Shown here piece after piece: positions 44,964 to 55,157 of a stretch of 64,000 nt of DNA; position 1 is the first letter of the stretch, and each line of letters begins with the position of its first letter. The DNA comes from Microbacterium sp. AK009. GTDB lineage: Bacteria; Actinomycetota; Actinomycetes; Actinomycetales; Microbacteriaceae. The notes beneath the pieces were generated by a model. That model searched no databases and was not told where the DNA came from. It was given only the letters and a program-made list of their open reading frames with translations. The DNA lies in assembly GCF_013410955.1 (NCBI RefSeq), contig NZ_JACCCG010000004.1, forward strand, positions 1-64,000, in the 5' to 3' direction. Made by a program: the position numbers and the translations under genes.

Positions 44964-46264
44964 CGTGCTCCTGCTTCCCGTTCACTGTGCTCGCGCTCCC
45001 GCGCGGCCTCTTCGGTCCGTTCGACGAAGACGGTCGCAAGGCCCCGCCCGTGTCCTCGCGACGTGCCCCCGGTCATGACGAGGCCGAGATACTCGGTGGT
45101 CGCTCCGGGCTGCGGCACCTGTCCGAGGGCCTTGCCGAGGAGTCCCCCGATCGAGTCGACGTCTTCGTCCTCCAGCTCGATCCCGAACAGATCGCCCACC
45201 GCGTCGAGGTTCAGACGGGCACTGACCCGATAGCGGCCGGGGTCGACCTCGACCACCTCGTCGGCGCGCGGGTCGTACTCGTCGGAGATCTCACCCACGA
45301 GCTCCTCGATGATGTCCTCCAGCGTGATCAGGCCCGAGACGCCCCCGTACTCGTCGATGACAAGGCAGACGTGCACCGCATCGCGCTTCATCTGCTGGAG
45401 CAGGGTCTCGGCGCGCATGGATTCGGGAACGAACACCGCCTTCCGGGCGATGCGCGTTACCGGGGCGTCGCGCCAGCCGGACTCGTCGCGGAACCCGAAC
45501 TGGACCAGGTCTTTGAGGTACAGCACTCCGACCACGTCGTCGGCCTCCTCGTCGATGAGGGGAACGCGGGAGACCCCCTTGTCGAGGAAGACCTGCATCG
45601 CCTCGCGGGTGGAGGTGGTGGCCTCGACGGTGACCATGTCGGTACGCGGCACCATCACCGCTCGCACGAAGGTGTCGGTGAAATCGAACACCGAGTGGAT
45701 CAGATCGCGGTCGTCCTGCTCGATCAGGTCGTGGGATGCCGCTTCGTCGACGATGCTGAGCAGCTGTTCCTCCGAGGCGAACGACGCCCCCCGGGGCGCG
45801 CCCGGGGTGACCCGGTTGCCCAGCACGACGAGTCCGTGCGCGAGCGGGCCGAGTACGAGGCGCGCGCCGCGGATGACCGGCGCGGCGCCGCGGAGGAGCC
45901 CACGGGCGTGACGCCGCCCGACGCCACGGGGGCTGGCACCCACGAGCACGAAGGAGATCCCCGTCATCAGCACGATGGCGGCGACGATCGCCCACGGGAT
46001 GCCGTCGAACAGGATGACGAACGACACCGTCACCAGCACCGCCGCCCCCGTCTCGGCGAGGACGCGGATGAACACCACGGCCGTGGCGTGCGCGTCGGGG
46101 TCGGCGGCGATCCGGCGCAGAGAGGTGGCGTTGCGCGGCGACTGCTCGGCGAGTTCGCTGAGGTCGCCGCGGGAGGTGACGCCGAGGGCGGCGTCGATCG
46201 ACGCCATGAGTGCGCCGAAAGCCACGAGGACCAGGGCGAGCAAAAGGAGGAGAACTGGGGTCAT
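44960..46264 (-). CDS. CNNM/CorC hemolysin-family membrane protein, 434 aa
   Basis: The N-terminal CNNM domain has three to four membrane segments (about 4-24, 63-85, 90-110, 130-150). A CBS pair follows (MVPRTDMVTVEA to VSGLITLEDIIEELVGEI), and then a CorC/HlyC domain with RYRVSARLNLDAVGDLFG. The family is linked to magnesium or cobalt transport. The gene overlaps ybeY upstream and era downstream by 4 bp each. This ybeY-CNNM-era order is conserved in Actinobacteria, though a functional link to ribosome assembly is not clear beyond magnesium supply. Confidence 0.92.
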   Translation of the reverse strand: MTPVLLLLLALVLVAFGALMASIDAALGVTSRGDLSELAEQSPRNATSLRRIAADPDAHATAVVFIRVLAETGAAVLVTVSFVILFDGIPWAIVAAIVLMTGISFVLVGASPRGVGRRHARGLLRGAAPVIRGARLVLGPLAHGLVVLGNRVTPGAPRGASFASEEQLLSIVDEAASHDLIEQDDRDLIHSVFDFTDTFVRAVMVPRTDMVTVEATTSTREAMQVFLDKGVSRVPLIDEEADDVVGVLYLKDLVQFGFRDESGWRDAPVTRIARKAVFVPESMRAETLLQQMKRDAVHVCLVIDEYGGVSGLITLEDIIEELVGEISDEYDPRADEVVEVDPGRYRVSARLNLDAVGDLFGIELEDEDVDSIGGLLGKALGQVPQPGATTEYLGLVMTGGTSRGHGRGLATVFVERTEEAAREREHSEREAGAR

Positions 46265-46731
46265 GACCGCGCGCGACGGCGCTCGCTCATCTGAAAGGAC
46301 ACGATCAGGTCGCGCTGGAGCCCGAACATCTCCTTCTCCTCCTCAGGTTCGGCATGATCGAAGCCCAGCAGGTGCAGCAGGCCATGGGTGGTGAGCATGA
46401 CCAGTTCGTCCATCGTCGAGTGCCGAGCGGCTGTCGCCTGGGTCTCGGCCACCTGAGGGCACAGGACGATGTCGCCGAGGAGCCCCGCGGGCGTGGGTGA
46501 TTCCTCGGTGCCCGGTCGCAGTTCATCCATCGGGAAGCTCAGGACATCGGTCGGCCCCGGCTCATCCATCCACTGCAGGTGCAGCGACTCCATCGCGCCC
46601 TCGTCGACGAGGAGGATCGCCACGTCGGCTTCGGGGCTGACATGCAGCTCGCCGAAGTTGTGCTCCATGAGCCGCAGGAGCACGGTCTCGTCGACCGACA
46701 TCCCGGACTCGTTGGTGATCTCGATCGTCAC
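46261..46731 (-). CDS. ybeY: endoribonuclease YbeY
   Basis: YbeY is a metal-dependent endoribonuclease needed for 16S rRNA 3'-end maturation and ribosome quality control. The zinc site HGLLHLLGFDH is complete (HxxxHxxxxxH), and the preceding segments DVLSFPMDE and LLGDIVLCPQVA are typical. Length 156 is normal. It overlaps phoH upstream and the CNNM gene downstream by 4 bp each. Confidence 0.96.
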   Translation of the reverse strand: MTIEITNESGMSVDETVLLRLMEHNFGELHVSPEADVAILLVDEGAMESLHLQWMDEPGPTDVLSFPMDELRPGTEESPTPAGLLGDIVLCPQVAETQATAARHSTMDELVMLTTHGLLHLLGFDHAEPEEEKEMFGLQRDLIVSFQMSERRRARS

Positions 46732-47807
46732 TGGCGTCCCCGTTTCGGCAGGCGGTCGCGAGGACCGGGGGCGCGCGTCGCGCCACGACGTTCCGCGCGG
46801 CTGGCGAGCTCGGCCGCCTCCTCGCGTTCGCGGCGTGCGGCCAGGCGCCGCTCGTCGAACTCGCTGTACGCGTCCACGATCCGCCCGACCAGGGTGTGGC
46901 GCACGACGTCGTCGCTCGTGAGGTAGGCGAAGTGGATGTCGTCGATGCGGTCGAGCACGCGGGTGACCAGGCGCAGCCCCGAGGCGCCCTGCGGGAGGTC
47001 GAGCTGGGTAATGTCGCCGGTCACGACCATCTTCGTCCCGAAGCCGAGCCTGGTCAGGAACATCTTCATCTGCTCGGGCGTGGTGTTCTGCGCCTCGTCG
47101 AGGACGACGAACGAGTCGTTGAGGGTGCGTCCGCGCATGTAGGCCAGGGGTGCGACCTCGATCGTGCCGCTCGCGATGAGCTTGGGCACGATCTCGGGGT
47201 CCATCATCTCGTTGAGCGCGTCGTAGAGCGGGCGCAGGTACGGGTCGATCTTGTCGGTGAGGGTTCCCGGAAGGAAGCCCAGACGCTCCCCCGCCTCCAC
47301 CGCCGGACGGGTGAGGATGATCCGGTTGACCTCCTTGCGCTGGAGCGCCTGAACAGCCTTCGCCATCGCCAGATAGGTCTTCCCCGTACCGGCCGGCCCG
47401 ATGCCGAAGACGATCGTGTGATCGTCGATCGCGTCGACGTAGGCCTTCTGCCCGAGGGTCTTGGGACGGATCACGCGGCCCCGGGTGGACAGCAGCGGTT
47501 CACCGAGAACCTCGGACGGGCGCGGCCCCCCGTCGCTGCGCAAGATGCGGTCGGCGGAGGTGACATCGGCCGGACCGAGGCTCTGACCCGCCTTCGTCAT
47601 CTCCAGCAGCTCGTCGACCAGCACGCGGGCGGCCGCCACGGCCGCGGCCTCGCCGGTGAGGGTGATCTCGTTGCCGCGCACGTGCACATCGACATCCGGA
47701 TGCTCTTTCTCGACCACGCGCAGGAGCCGATCCTGCGGACCGAGCAGCTGGACCATGGCGACGCCGTCCGCGAAGACGCGTTCGACGGCGGGTGGGGTGT
47801 CAGGCAC
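46728..47807 (-). CDS. phoH: PhoH-family ATPase
   Basis: This P-loop ATPase of the PhoH group is associated with RNA metabolism. Walker A is GIGPAGTGKTYLAMA, Walker B VVLDEAQNTTPEQMK, and a sensor follows as VVTGDITQLDLP. The N-terminal 100 residues include a KH-like start. The C terminus is Arg/Ala/Glu-rich and probably unstructured. It starts at a GTG that overlaps the HIT gene end by 8 bp and is coupled to ybeY downstream, a classical pair. Confidence 0.93.
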   Translation of the reverse strand: MPDTPPAVERVFADGVAMVQLLGPQDRLLRVVEKEHPDVDVHVRGNEITLTGEAAAVAAARVLVDELLEMTKAGQSLGPADVTSADRILRSDGGPRPSEVLGEPLLSTRGRVIRPKTLGQKAYVDAIDDHTIVFGIGPAGTGKTYLAMAKAVQALQRKEVNRIILTRPAVEAGERLGFLPGTLTDKIDPYLRPLYDALNEMMDPEIVPKLIASGTIEVAPLAYMRGRTLNDSFVVLDEAQNTTPEQMKMFLTRLGFGTKMVVTGDITQLDLPQGASGLRLVTRVLDRIDDIHFAYLTSDDVVRHTLVGRIVDAYSEFDERRLAARREREEAAELASRAERRGATRAPGPRDRLPKRGRQ

Positions 47808-48147
47808 GAAGCTCCTTCTCTTTCAGCCCCCCGGCGAGGACGTGCGCATGCACGTGGAAGACCGTCTGCCCGGCGTTCGCACCGGTGTTGAAGACGAGGC
47901 GGTAATCGCCGTCGGCGTGTTCCGCTGCGAGCGATCCGGCCACCGCGACCATCTCGCTGAGGAGGGCCGGGTCGCCGGCGGCGAGCTCTCCCACGTCGCG
48001 GTAGCGCTCGGTCTTGGGGATGACCAGCAGGTGCACCGGGGCCTGAGGAGCGATGTCGCGGATGGCGAAGACGTTCTCCGTCTCGGTGAGGATCTCCCCG
48101 GGGATGTCGCCGGTGAGGATACGGCTGAAGACCGACGGTTCGCTCAT
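47800..48147 (-). CDS. HIT-domain protein (HinT-like), 115 aa
   Basis: This is a small histidine-triad nucleotide-binding protein, likely a nucleoside phosphoramidase. The start SVFSRILTGDIPGEIL, the middle QAPVHLLVIPKTER and the triad FHVHAHVLAGG are all typical of HinT. Length 115 is standard. It lies between rsmE and phoH, overlapping phoH by 8 bp. It is different from the broken, longer HIT gene at about 32.6-33.0 kb. Confidence 0.94.
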   Translation of the reverse strand: MSEPSVFSRILTGDIPGEILTETENVFAIRDIAPQAPVHLLVIPKTERYRDVGELAAGDPALLSEMVAVAGSLAAEHADGDYRLVFNTGANAGQTVFHVHAHVLAGGLKEKELRA

Positions 48148-48170
48148 GGAGGAAGTCTACCGACGGGGCG

Positions 48171-48899
48171 TCACCAGCGACCGAGGGCGGCGCTGACGAC
48201 GGCGATCGCCGCGGGACCGGCCGTCGACGTGCGCAGCACCGTTTCGCCGAGGCGACGCACGGTCGCACCGGCGTCTCGCAGCAGACGGAGCTCCTCCGGG
48301 GCGATGCCGCCCTCGGGACCGACGACGAGGAGGAGATCGCGGCCCGACGGGACGAGGCCGCTCAGCCGCTCGGTGGCCGTCGGCTCGAGGACGACGACGA
48401 GGTCGCGGTCCGCTCGCCCGGCGATCACCGCCGTGGTGACCGGCTCCGTCACCACCGGCACCCACGGCCGATGAGCCTGCTTCGCGGCCTCCCGGGCGAT
48501 CGTCTGCCAGCGCTCTCTCCCCTTGACCGCCTTGGCCGCGTCCCAGCGGGAGATGCTGCGCGCGGCCTGCCAGGGGACGATCTCGTCCACGCCCAGCTCG
48601 GTCGCGGCCTGCACGGCCAGCTCGTCGCGGTCGCCCTTGGCCAGCGCCTGGACCAGGATCACCCGGGGGACGGGGGCGGCGATCTGCGACCTCGCGGACA
48701 CCATCACCGCCACCGCCGACGCGGACACCGACTCGCAGACGCCCTCGAGCCACACCCCGGCGCCGTCGCCGACGGTCACGTTCTCACCGACGCGCACACG
48801 ACGCACCGTGGCTGCGTGCTTCGCCTCGGCACCCGTCAAGGTCACGACGCCGCCGACGGGCGCCTCGGTGGCCTCGGATGTCATAAAGTGCAGGGGCAC
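48171..48899 (-). CDS. rsmE: 16S rRNA (uracil1498-N3)-methyltransferase
   Basis: RsmE methylates U1498 of 16S rRNA using S-adenosylmethionine through a SPOUT knot fold. The N-terminal PUA-like part ends in DGAGVWLEGVC. The knot shows LVQALAKGDRDELAVQAATELG, QTIAREAAKQAHRPWVP, VVGPEGGIAPEEL and VLRTSTAGPAAIA, the last two being the cofactor-binding loops. The GTG start lies 3 bp after dnaJ. Length 242 is normal. Confidence 0.94.
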   Translation of the reverse strand: MPLHFMTSEATEAPVGGVVTLTGAEAKHAATVRRVRVGENVTVGDGAGVWLEGVCESVSASAVAVMVSARSQIAAPVPRVILVQALAKGDRDELAVQAATELGVDEIVPWQAARSISRWDAAKAVKGRERWQTIAREAAKQAHRPWVPVVTEPVTTAVIAGRADRDLVVVLEPTATERLSGLVPSGRDLLLVVGPEGGIAPEELRLLRDAGATVRRLGETVLRTSTAGPAAIAVVSAALGRW

Positions 48900-48902
48900 C
48901 GC

Positions 48903-50021
48903 TCACCCGTTCCGGAAGCGATCCCGCAGCTTCGCGAACAGGCCCTGGTGGAACTCGGAGAGCCGCGGCGGCGCGGGCTTGGTGCGCTTGGCGAGCTCTT
49001 CGACGAGCGCGCGCTCGCGGTGATCGAGCCGCGTGGGCGTCACCACCTGCACACCGACCCGGAGATCGCCACGCTGCGAGCCGCGCAGCGGCGTGATCCC
49101 CCGACCCTTGATGGTCAGCACGTCGCCCGATTGCACGCCGGCCCGGAGCTCCAGGTCGACCGGTCCATCGAGCGAGTCGATCGTCGTGTGCGTGCCGAGG
49201 ATCGCGTCCGGCATCGACACCTCCAGCGTTGCCAGCAGGTCATCGCCGTCGCGAGAGAACACCGGGTCGGGAGCGATGCTCACCTCGAGATACAGATCGC
49301 CGTTGGGGCCGCCGGCGGGTCCGACCTCGCCCGAGCCGGGCAGCTGCAGACGCAGACCGCTCTCGACCCCCGCAGGCACGTCGATCGACACCGTTCGGCG
49401 TGAGCGGACCCGACCCTGGCCCTGGCAGGTGGCGCAGGGGTACGGAATCGTCGTGCCGTACCCCTGGCAGACCGAGCACGGCTGGGACGTGACGACGTTG
49501 CCGAGGAGGCTGCGGACCTGCCGCTGGACGTGGCCCGTGCCGTGGCAGATGTCGCACGTGACGGGTGACGTGCCGGGCTGGCAGCACGATCCGGTGCACG
49601 TCTCGCAGACTACGGCGGTGTCGACCTCGATGTCGCGGTGCACGCCGAAGACGACGTCCCGAAGCTCGAGATTGATCCGCACCAGCGCATCCTGACCCCG
49701 TTCGCGACGCGAGCGCGGCCGGGCACCGCGCGCTCCGCCGCCTCCTCCCCCGCCGAAGAAGGTCTCGAAGATGTCACTGAACCCGCCGAACCCGCCGGCG
49801 GCTCCCCCGAACGCCGTGTCGCCGCCGAGGTCGTAGCGGGCGCGCTGGTCGGGGTCGCTCAGCACGTCGTAGGCGTGCGTGACGAGCTTGAACCGCTCGG
49901 CGGCGTCCTCTCCGGGATTGACATCGGGGTGCAGCTCTCGCGCCAGCCGCCGGTAGGCGCGCTTGATGTCGTCGGGGCTGGCGTCACGCGCCACACCGAG
50001 TACTTCGTAGTGGTCAGCCAC
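48903..50021 (-). CDS. dnaJ: chaperone DnaJ (DnaJ2 type)
   Basis: DnaJ is the co-chaperone of DnaK. The J domain (residues 1-65) contains HPDVNPGE with the HPD motif. A Gly/Phe-rich region follows, then a zinc domain with four Cys pairs ([32 protein letters not shown]), the first carrying an extra Cys, then the C-terminal substrate-binding domains. The GTG at 50021 with AGGAAGG upstream starts [10 protein letters not shown]. Adjacent hrcA, 49 bp upstream, marks it as the HrcA-controlled DnaJ2 rather than the DnaK-operon copy. Confidence 0.95.
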   Translation of the reverse strand: MADHYEVLGVARDASPDDIKRAYRRLARELHPDVNPGEDAAERFKLVTHAYDVLSDPDQRARYDLGGDTAFGGAAGGFGGFSDIFETFFGGGGGGGARGARPRSRRERGQDALVRINLELRDVVFGVHRDIEVDTAVVCETCTGSCCQPGTSPVTCDICHGTGHVQRQVRSLLGNVVTSQPCSVCQGYGTTIPYPCATCQGQGRVRSRRTVSIDVPAGVESGLRLQLPGSGEVGPAGGPNGDLYLEVSIAPDPVFSRDGDDLLATLEVSMPDAILGTHTTIDSLDGPVDLELRAGVQSGDVLTIKGRGITPLRGSQRGDLRVGVQVVTPTRLDHRERALVEELAKRTKPAPPRLSEFHQGLFAKLRDRFRNG

Positions 50022-50070
50022 TTTCACCTTCCTGCCGCGCCGAGCGCGGGGAGTCTTCGGAATGCCGTCG

Positions 50071-51111
50071 TCAGCGGGCGCTGTCGTCTTCGTCCAGGAG
50101 ACGAGTGAGGTACCTCGCCACAGCCCGGACGGCCGCGAGGTTGGTCGGGTAGTCCATGCGGGTCGGTCCGAGCACGCCGACCCGGGCGCGAGACCCCGTC
50201 GCGTCGTAGTCGCTCGCCACGACCGACGCCTCGCTGAGGCCGAAAGGCTCGTTCTCGCGGCCGATGCTCGCGGCAAGTCCCTGATCGTCGGCGACCATCT
50301 CGCCCATGAGCTTCAGGAGCGTCACCTGCTCCTCGATGGCCTCGAGCAGCGGGTAGATGCTGCCGCGGAAGTCCGCTTCGCTGCGGGCCAGGTTGGCGCT
50401 GCCGGCGAGCACGAGTCGGTCCTGACGAAAACCGTCCAGCTCCTCACCGATGACCCGGAGGATCGCCTGGAGCGCGGGTCCGTCGGGATCCCCGGGCAGC
50501 GGGCCCGACTCCACGGCGGTCGCCACCTCGGCGACCCCTTCCCGCACCGGCACTCCGACGACGAGGTCGGCGACCCGGCCGCGGATCCGCTGCGTCCGGT
50601 CCTCATCGATCTCGACGCCCAGGAAGGCCAGTCGCTGGGAGACCCGCCCGGTGTCGGTGACGACGATGACCAGCACTTTCAGCGCGTCCAGGCGTACGAG
50701 TTCCACGTGGGAGACCGTCGCGCGGGCGAAGGACGGGTACTGCACGATCGCGACATGCCCCGTGAGGCCCGTCAGAGCGCGGACGGTACGGGCGAGCACT
50801 TCGTCGAGGTCTGAGGGGCCTTCCAGGAACGAGGAGATGGCCGTCCGCTGGGCGGGGCTCAGCGGCCGCACCTGTGCCAGGTGGTCGACGAAGACACGGT
50901 AGCCCTTGTCCGTCGGGACCCGCCCGGACGACGTGTGCGGGGCGACGATGAGGTCTTCATCTTCGAGGAGGGCCATGTCGTTGCGGATCGTGGCAGCCGA
51001 GACGCCGAAGGCGTGACGCTCGACGATGGCCTTGCTGCCGACAGGCTCGCGCGTGTCGACGTAGTCCTGCACGATGGCGCGCAGCACCTGCAAACCGCGT
51101 TCGCTGACCAT
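50071..51111 (-). CDS. hrcA: heat-inducible transcription repressor HrcA
   Basis: HrcA binds CIRCE elements and represses heat-shock genes. The N-terminal winged helix shows [22 protein letters not shown] and [19 protein letters not shown]. The C-terminal GAF-like and inserted domains end in [19 protein letters not shown]. The ATG at 51111 follows GGAGGGGG and gives the family start [16 protein letters not shown] element sits just upstream, so the gene is autoregulated together with dnaJ and possibly the genes beyond. Confidence 0.95.
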   Translation of the reverse strand: MVSERGLQVLRAIVQDYVDTREPVGSKAIVERHAFGVSAATIRNDMALLEDEDLIVAPHTSSGRVPTDKGYRVFVDHLAQVRPLSPAQRTAISSFLEGPSDLDEVLARTVRALTGLTGHVAIVQYPSFARATVSHVELVRLDALKVLVIVVTDTGRVSQRLAFLGVEIDEDRTQRIRGRVADLVVGVPVREGVAEVATAVESGPLPGDPDGPALQAILRVIGEELDGFRQDRLVLAGSANLARSEADFRGSIYPLLEAIEEQVTLLKLMGEMVADDQGLAASIGRENEPFGLSEASVVASDYDATGSRARVGVLGPTRMDYPTNLAAVRAVARYLTRLLDEDDSAR

Positions 51112-51142
51112 GACACCCCCTCCGCAGGCCTGCCCTCGCTCC

Positions 51143-51167
51143 TGGCACTCGTTGGATCCGAGTGCCA
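51143..51167. promoter_or_regulatory. CIRCE operator of hrcA-dnaJ
   Basis: TGGCACTC and GAGTGCCA flank a 9-nt spacer, a perfect 8-bp dyad matching the CIRCE consensus (TTAGCACTC-N9-GAGTGCTAA) in its core GCACTC/GAGTGC. It lies 32 bp before the hrcA start. Confidence 0.93.
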
Positions 51168-51213
51168 ATTCTAACGGAACACCCTCGAGGTCGGACGGTC
51201 GGGGCGCGGCATG

Positions 51214-52425
51214 TCAGGCCGTGAGCGTGCGGACGACGCGGTCGGCCAGGAGTCGTCCGCGCCGGGTCAACCGCACGCGGTCTGCCGTCCGGGGTTCGAC
51301 GAGGCCGTCCGCCACGAGCGCCGCGAGGGAGGCGCCGGCGCCCGACGGCAGGGAGGACGCGGCGAGACCATCGCGGGTGCGGACGCCGAGGAGAACCGCC
51401 TCGAGTTGGCGCGAGGACGGCGAGAGGACCTCGCGTCCCGCTGCGGGTGAAAGCCCTTCCTCGAGTCTTCGGGCGTAGGCGGCGGGATGGCGGACATTCC
51501 AGAAGCGGGTCCCGGCGATATGACCGTGGGCGCCGGGGCCGAACCCCCACCAGTCACTGCCCCCCCAATAGGCGGCATTGTGGCGGCAGCGGTCCGCGGG
51601 GGTGCGCGCCCAGTTGGAGACCTCGTACCATGACAGTCCCGCCGCGGTGAGCAGGTCGTCAGCGAGCTCGTACATCTCCGCCTGCAGATCGTCATCGGGG
51701 AGCGCGAGTTCCCCCCGACGGATGCGGCGGGCCAGCGCCGTCCCCTCTTCGACGATGAGGGCGTAGGCCGAGAGGTGGTCGGGATCGAGGGCGATCGCCG
51801 TCTCGAGCGATGCGCGCCAGTCGGCCAGCGACTCTCCCGGCGCGCCGTAGATCAGGTCGATGCTGACGCCGAGCCCGGCCTCACGGGCGGCCGTGACGGC
51901 TGTCGCGACGGCGTCGCTGCGGTGCGAGCGATCCAGTGTGGCCAGCACATGGGGAACCGCCGACTGCATGCCGATGGAGAGCCGGGTCACTCCGGCCCCG
52001 GCGAGCCGGTGAGCGACCGCGGCGTCGACTGTGTCTGGGTTGGCCTCCACCGTCACTTCGACGTCGGTGGCTCCCGGGAACGCCGAGCGCACGCCGTCGA
52101 GCATGCGGACCAGATCATCGGCAGGAAGAAGGGTGGGCGTGCCCCCGCCGAAGAACACCGTCTCGACCGGTCGGAGCGGTCCGGTCTCGGAGAGCACACG
52201 GCGGGCCAGCGTCACTTCCCGCAGCAGGGTCTCGGCGTAGTCGTCCTGGCGGGCGCCGCGCAGCTCGGTGGCGGTGTAGGTGTTGAAGTCGCAGTATCCG
52301 CAGCGCACCCGGCAAAACGGGATGTGCAGGTAGGCGCCGAAGGGCACCGCCGGATCGATGACCGTGCCGGCCGGCAGCGAGCCGTCGGCGGGGGCCGGGT
52401 CGCCGAGGGGAAGCGCGGCTCCCAC
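51214..52425 (-). CDS. hemW: radical SAM heme chaperone HemW
   Basis: HemW is a radical SAM protein that inserts heme into target proteins; it was often annotated as HemN, coproporphyrinogen oxidase. The cluster motif is CRVRCGYCDFNTY (CxxxCxxC), and the SAM contacts are FFGGGTPTLL and VEANPDT. The typical C-terminal HemN domain follows. It has the short N terminus of HemW and not the extra Cys of true HemN. It starts 2 bp after the DUF1990 stop. Confidence 0.92.
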   Translation of the reverse strand: MGAALPLGDPAPADGSLPAGTVIDPAVPFGAYLHIPFCRVRCGYCDFNTYTATELRGARQDDYAETLLREVTLARRVLSETGPLRPVETVFFGGGTPTLLPADDLVRMLDGVRSAFPGATDVEVTVEANPDTVDAAVAHRLAGAGVTRLSIGMQSAVPHVLATLDRSHRSDAVATAVTAAREAGLGVSIDLIYGAPGESLADWRASLETAIALDPDHLSAYALIVEEGTALARRIRRGELALPDDDLQAEMYELADDLLTAAGLSWYEVSNWARTPADRCRHNAAYWGGSDWWGFGPGAHGHIAGTRFWNVRHPAAYARRLEEGLSPAAGREVLSPSSRQLEAVLLGVRTRDGLAASSLPSGAGASLAALVADGLVEPRTADRVRLTRRGRLLADRVVRTLTA

Positions 52426-52427
52426 GC

Positions 52428-53078
52428 TCAGTCGGGGGTGGCGTACAACGGTGAGATGGCACGCAGGTAGCGGGTGAACAACTCACGGCGCCGGCGCCGG
52501 GTCAGGGCGGGGAAGAGCCGGTACACCAGCGCCTGCGGTGCGTCGAAGGCGCGGACGGTGAACCAGACCTCGTCGTTGTCGCGCCAATCGAGCATGAACG
52601 ACTCCTCGCCGCTGACGACCGATCCCTGCACCGTGCCGAGGGCGAACCCGATGCGACGCGGTTCCTCGACCGCGAAGATGACCCGCAGTTCGCCGTCGGC
52701 GCGCATGCCGGCGATCCGGCCGGCCAGGTGGACGGTCGCCCCGGCGGTGACGAAGGGGGTGCCGTCGGAGTCGTAGCGCTGCTCGACCTCGAGCTTGCTC
52801 GGGGCGATCGGCGCGCCGTTCTCATCGAAGCTCACACCGGCGTACATCGGACCCGCTGCGGGACGGACATCGCTGAGCTCGAGACCTGCTCCGCGCTGGG
52901 CGCTCCACGACAGCAGCGACTCACCGGCTGCGCGGAAGCGATCCTCCCCGCTGCCGATCCGCCAGGACTGCTCGGCCGGGATGCTGCGCTCCGGGGGGAA
53001 GTGCATGAGGTCGGCGGCCTGCGTGGCCCCGACAGCGGCGTAGTCGACCGTGTCTTCCCTGAAGGTTCCGCGGCGCAT
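52428..53078 (-). CDS. DUF1990 family protein, 216 aa
   Basis: This conserved actinobacterial protein of unknown function shows features of DUF1990: DYAAVGATQAADLMHFPP near the N terminus, VVSGEESFMLDW in the middle, and a C-terminal FPALTRRRRRELFTRYL. No signal peptide or membrane segment is present. The ATG at 53078 gives the best start; the frame opens 11 codons upstream into lepA. It lies between lepA and hemW on the same strand, so it is part of that transcript. Confidence 0.85.
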   Translation of the reverse strand: MRRGTFREDTVDYAAVGATQAADLMHFPPERSIPAEQSWRIGSGEDRFRAAGESLLSWSAQRGAGLELSDVRPAAGPMYAGVSFDENGAPIAPSKLEVEQRYDSDGTPFVTAGATVHLAGRIAGMRADGELRVIFAVEEPRRIGFALGTVQGSVVSGEESFMLDWRDNDEVWFTVRAFDAPQALVYRLFPALTRRRRRELFTRYLRAISPLYATPD

Positions 53079-53088
53079 GGGTGACAGC

Positions 53089-54936
53089 CTACTTCTGCTT
53101 CCCCTCGACATCCCCCGAGAGCGCAGCGATGAAGGCCTCCTGCGGAACCTCGACGCGGCCGACCATCTTCATGCGCTTCTTGCCTTCCTTCTGCTTCTCG
53201 AGCAGTTTGCGCTTCCGGGTGATGTCGCCGCCGTAGCACTTGGCCAGGACGTCCTTTCGGATGGCGCGGATGTTCTCCCGCGCGATGATCCGGGCGCCGA
53301 TGGCGGCCTGGATCGGAACCTCGAACTGCTGACGCGGAATGAGCTTGCGCAGCCGCTCGGTCATCATTGTGCCGTAGGCGTACGCCTTCTCGCGGTGCAC
53401 GATGGAGCTGAAGGCATCCACCTTCTCTCCCTGGAGCAGGATGTCGACCTTCACGAGGTCCGCGGTCTGCGAGCCGGCGGGTTCGTAGTCCAGGCTCGCG
53501 TAGCCCTGGGTGCGGCTCTTGAGGTGGTCGAAGAAGTCGAAGACGATCTCGCCGAGGGGCATGTTGTAGCGAAGCTCCACGCGGTCTTCGCTGAGGTAGT
53601 CCATGCCCAGGAGCGAGCCGCGGCGGGACTGGCAGAGCTCCATCACGGTCCCGACGTAATCCTTCGGCAGCAGGATGCCGACCTTCACGATCGGCTCGGA
53701 CACCTCGGCGACCCGACCGTCGGGGTACTCGCTGGGGTTGGTCACCGAGATCGTCTCGCCGGTGTCGGTCTGCACCTCGTACGTGACCGACGGGGCGGTG
53801 GTGATGAGGTCCAGCCCGAACTCGCGTGACAGCCGCTCGGTGATGATCTCCAGGTGCAGGAGCCCGAGGAACCCGCAGCGGAATCCGAAGCCGAGTGCGA
53901 CAGAGGTCTCGGGCTCGTACTGCAGTGAGGCGTCGGAGAGCTTGAGTTTGTCCAGCGCCTCGCGAAGCTCGGCGTAGTCGCTGCCGTCGATCGGGTAGAT
54001 CCCCGAGAACACCATCGGCTTCGGGTCGGTGTATCCGGGGAGGGCCTGGGTGGCGGGCCCCCGCTGCGTGGTGATGGTGTCGCCGACCTTCGACTGGCGG
54101 ACGTCCTTTACCCCGGTGATGAGATACCCCACCTCCCCGACGCTCAGTCCTCGGCTCGGAATCGGCTCGGGGCTGGACACGCCGATCTCGAGCAGCTCGT
54201 GCGTGGCCTTGGACGACATCATCTGGATGCGCTCACGCGGCTCGAGCTTGCCGTCGATCATCCGGACGTAGGTGACCACACCCCGGTAGGCGTCGTAGAC
54301 CGAGTCGAAGATCATGGCGCGCGCCGGGGCGTCGGCTCGCCCCTGGGGCGCGGGGATCTGCTCGACGATGCGGTCGAGGAGCTCCTCGACGCCCATGCCG
54401 GTCTTTCCGCTCACCCGGAGAACGTCGTCAGGATCGCCGCCGATGAGTCCCGCCAACTCCGCGGCGTACTTCTCGGGGTCGGCGGCGGGAAGGTCGATCT
54501 TGTTCAGCACCGGGATGATGTGAAGGTCGTTCTCCAGGGCCAGATAGAGATTGGCGAGGGTCTGCGCCTCGATGCCCTGTGCGGCGTCGACGAGCAGGAT
54601 CGCCCCCTCGCAGGCCGCGAGCGATCGACTCACCTCGTAGGTGAAGTCGACGTGACCGGGGGTGTCGATCATGTTCAGCGCGAATGTGCCCGCATCGGTG
54701 GCCCACGGCATCCGCACCGCCTGGCTCTTGATCGTGATGCCGCGCTCGCGCTCGATGTCCATGCGATCGAGATACTGGGCGCGCATGTCGCGATCGGCGA
54801 CGACGCCGGTGATCTGCAGCATGCGGTCGGCCAGGGTCGACTTCCCATGGTCGATGTGGGCGATGATGCAGAAGTTCCGGATGAGCTCGGGCGGGGTCGC
54901 ACTGGGCTCGAGGGGCTGGAGGGCGCGCGGGGACAT
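53089..54936 (-). CDS. lepA: elongation factor 4 (LepA)
   Basis: LepA is a ribosomal GTPase that back-translocates stalled ribosomes and aids 30S biogenesis. The G motifs are [18 protein letters not shown], and NKIDLP. Domain order (GTPase, EF-Tu-like barrel, two EF-G-like domains and the LepA-specific C-terminal part with [18 protein letters not shown]) is complete. Length 615 is normal. It starts the minus-strand series lepA-DUF1990-hemW. Confidence 0.97.
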   Translation of the reverse strand: MSPRALQPLEPSATPPELIRNFCIIAHIDHGKSTLADRMLQITGVVADRDMRAQYLDRMDIERERGITIKSQAVRMPWATDAGTFALNMIDTPGHVDFTYEVSRSLAACEGAILLVDAAQGIEAQTLANLYLALENDLHIIPVLNKIDLPAADPEKYAAELAGLIGGDPDDVLRVSGKTGMGVEELLDRIVEQIPAPQGRADAPARAMIFDSVYDAYRGVVTYVRMIDGKLEPRERIQMMSSKATHELLEIGVSSPEPIPSRGLSVGEVGYLITGVKDVRQSKVGDTITTQRGPATQALPGYTDPKPMVFSGIYPIDGSDYAELREALDKLKLSDASLQYEPETSVALGFGFRCGFLGLLHLEIITERLSREFGLDLITTAPSVTYEVQTDTGETISVTNPSEYPDGRVAEVSEPIVKVGILLPKDYVGTVMELCQSRRGSLLGMDYLSEDRVELRYNMPLGEIVFDFFDHLKSRTQGYASLDYEPAGSQTADLVKVDILLQGEKVDAFSSIVHREKAYAYGTMMTERLRKLIPRQQFEVPIQAAIGARIIARENIRAIRKDVLAKCYGGDITRKRKLLEKQKEGKKRMKMVGRVEVPQEAFIAALSGDVEGKQK

Positions 54937-55157
54937 ATTCCCTCGATTCTACGGGCGCCCGGCCGGCCGTCTGCGCCGCCGGAAAGAGAGCGGGATGCCG
55001 GTGCACGCCGCCTTTCGCGAAGCGTCATCGGGAGTTTCCACAGGGGTCATCCACGCGATGGCGAATTCGGTAAGGATCGAACGGCGTGCCCCCGGACGAT
55101 GGTCTCGTCGTGCTCGGGACGCTGATCGTCTGTGCATACGAATCCAGGAGAGTGTCT

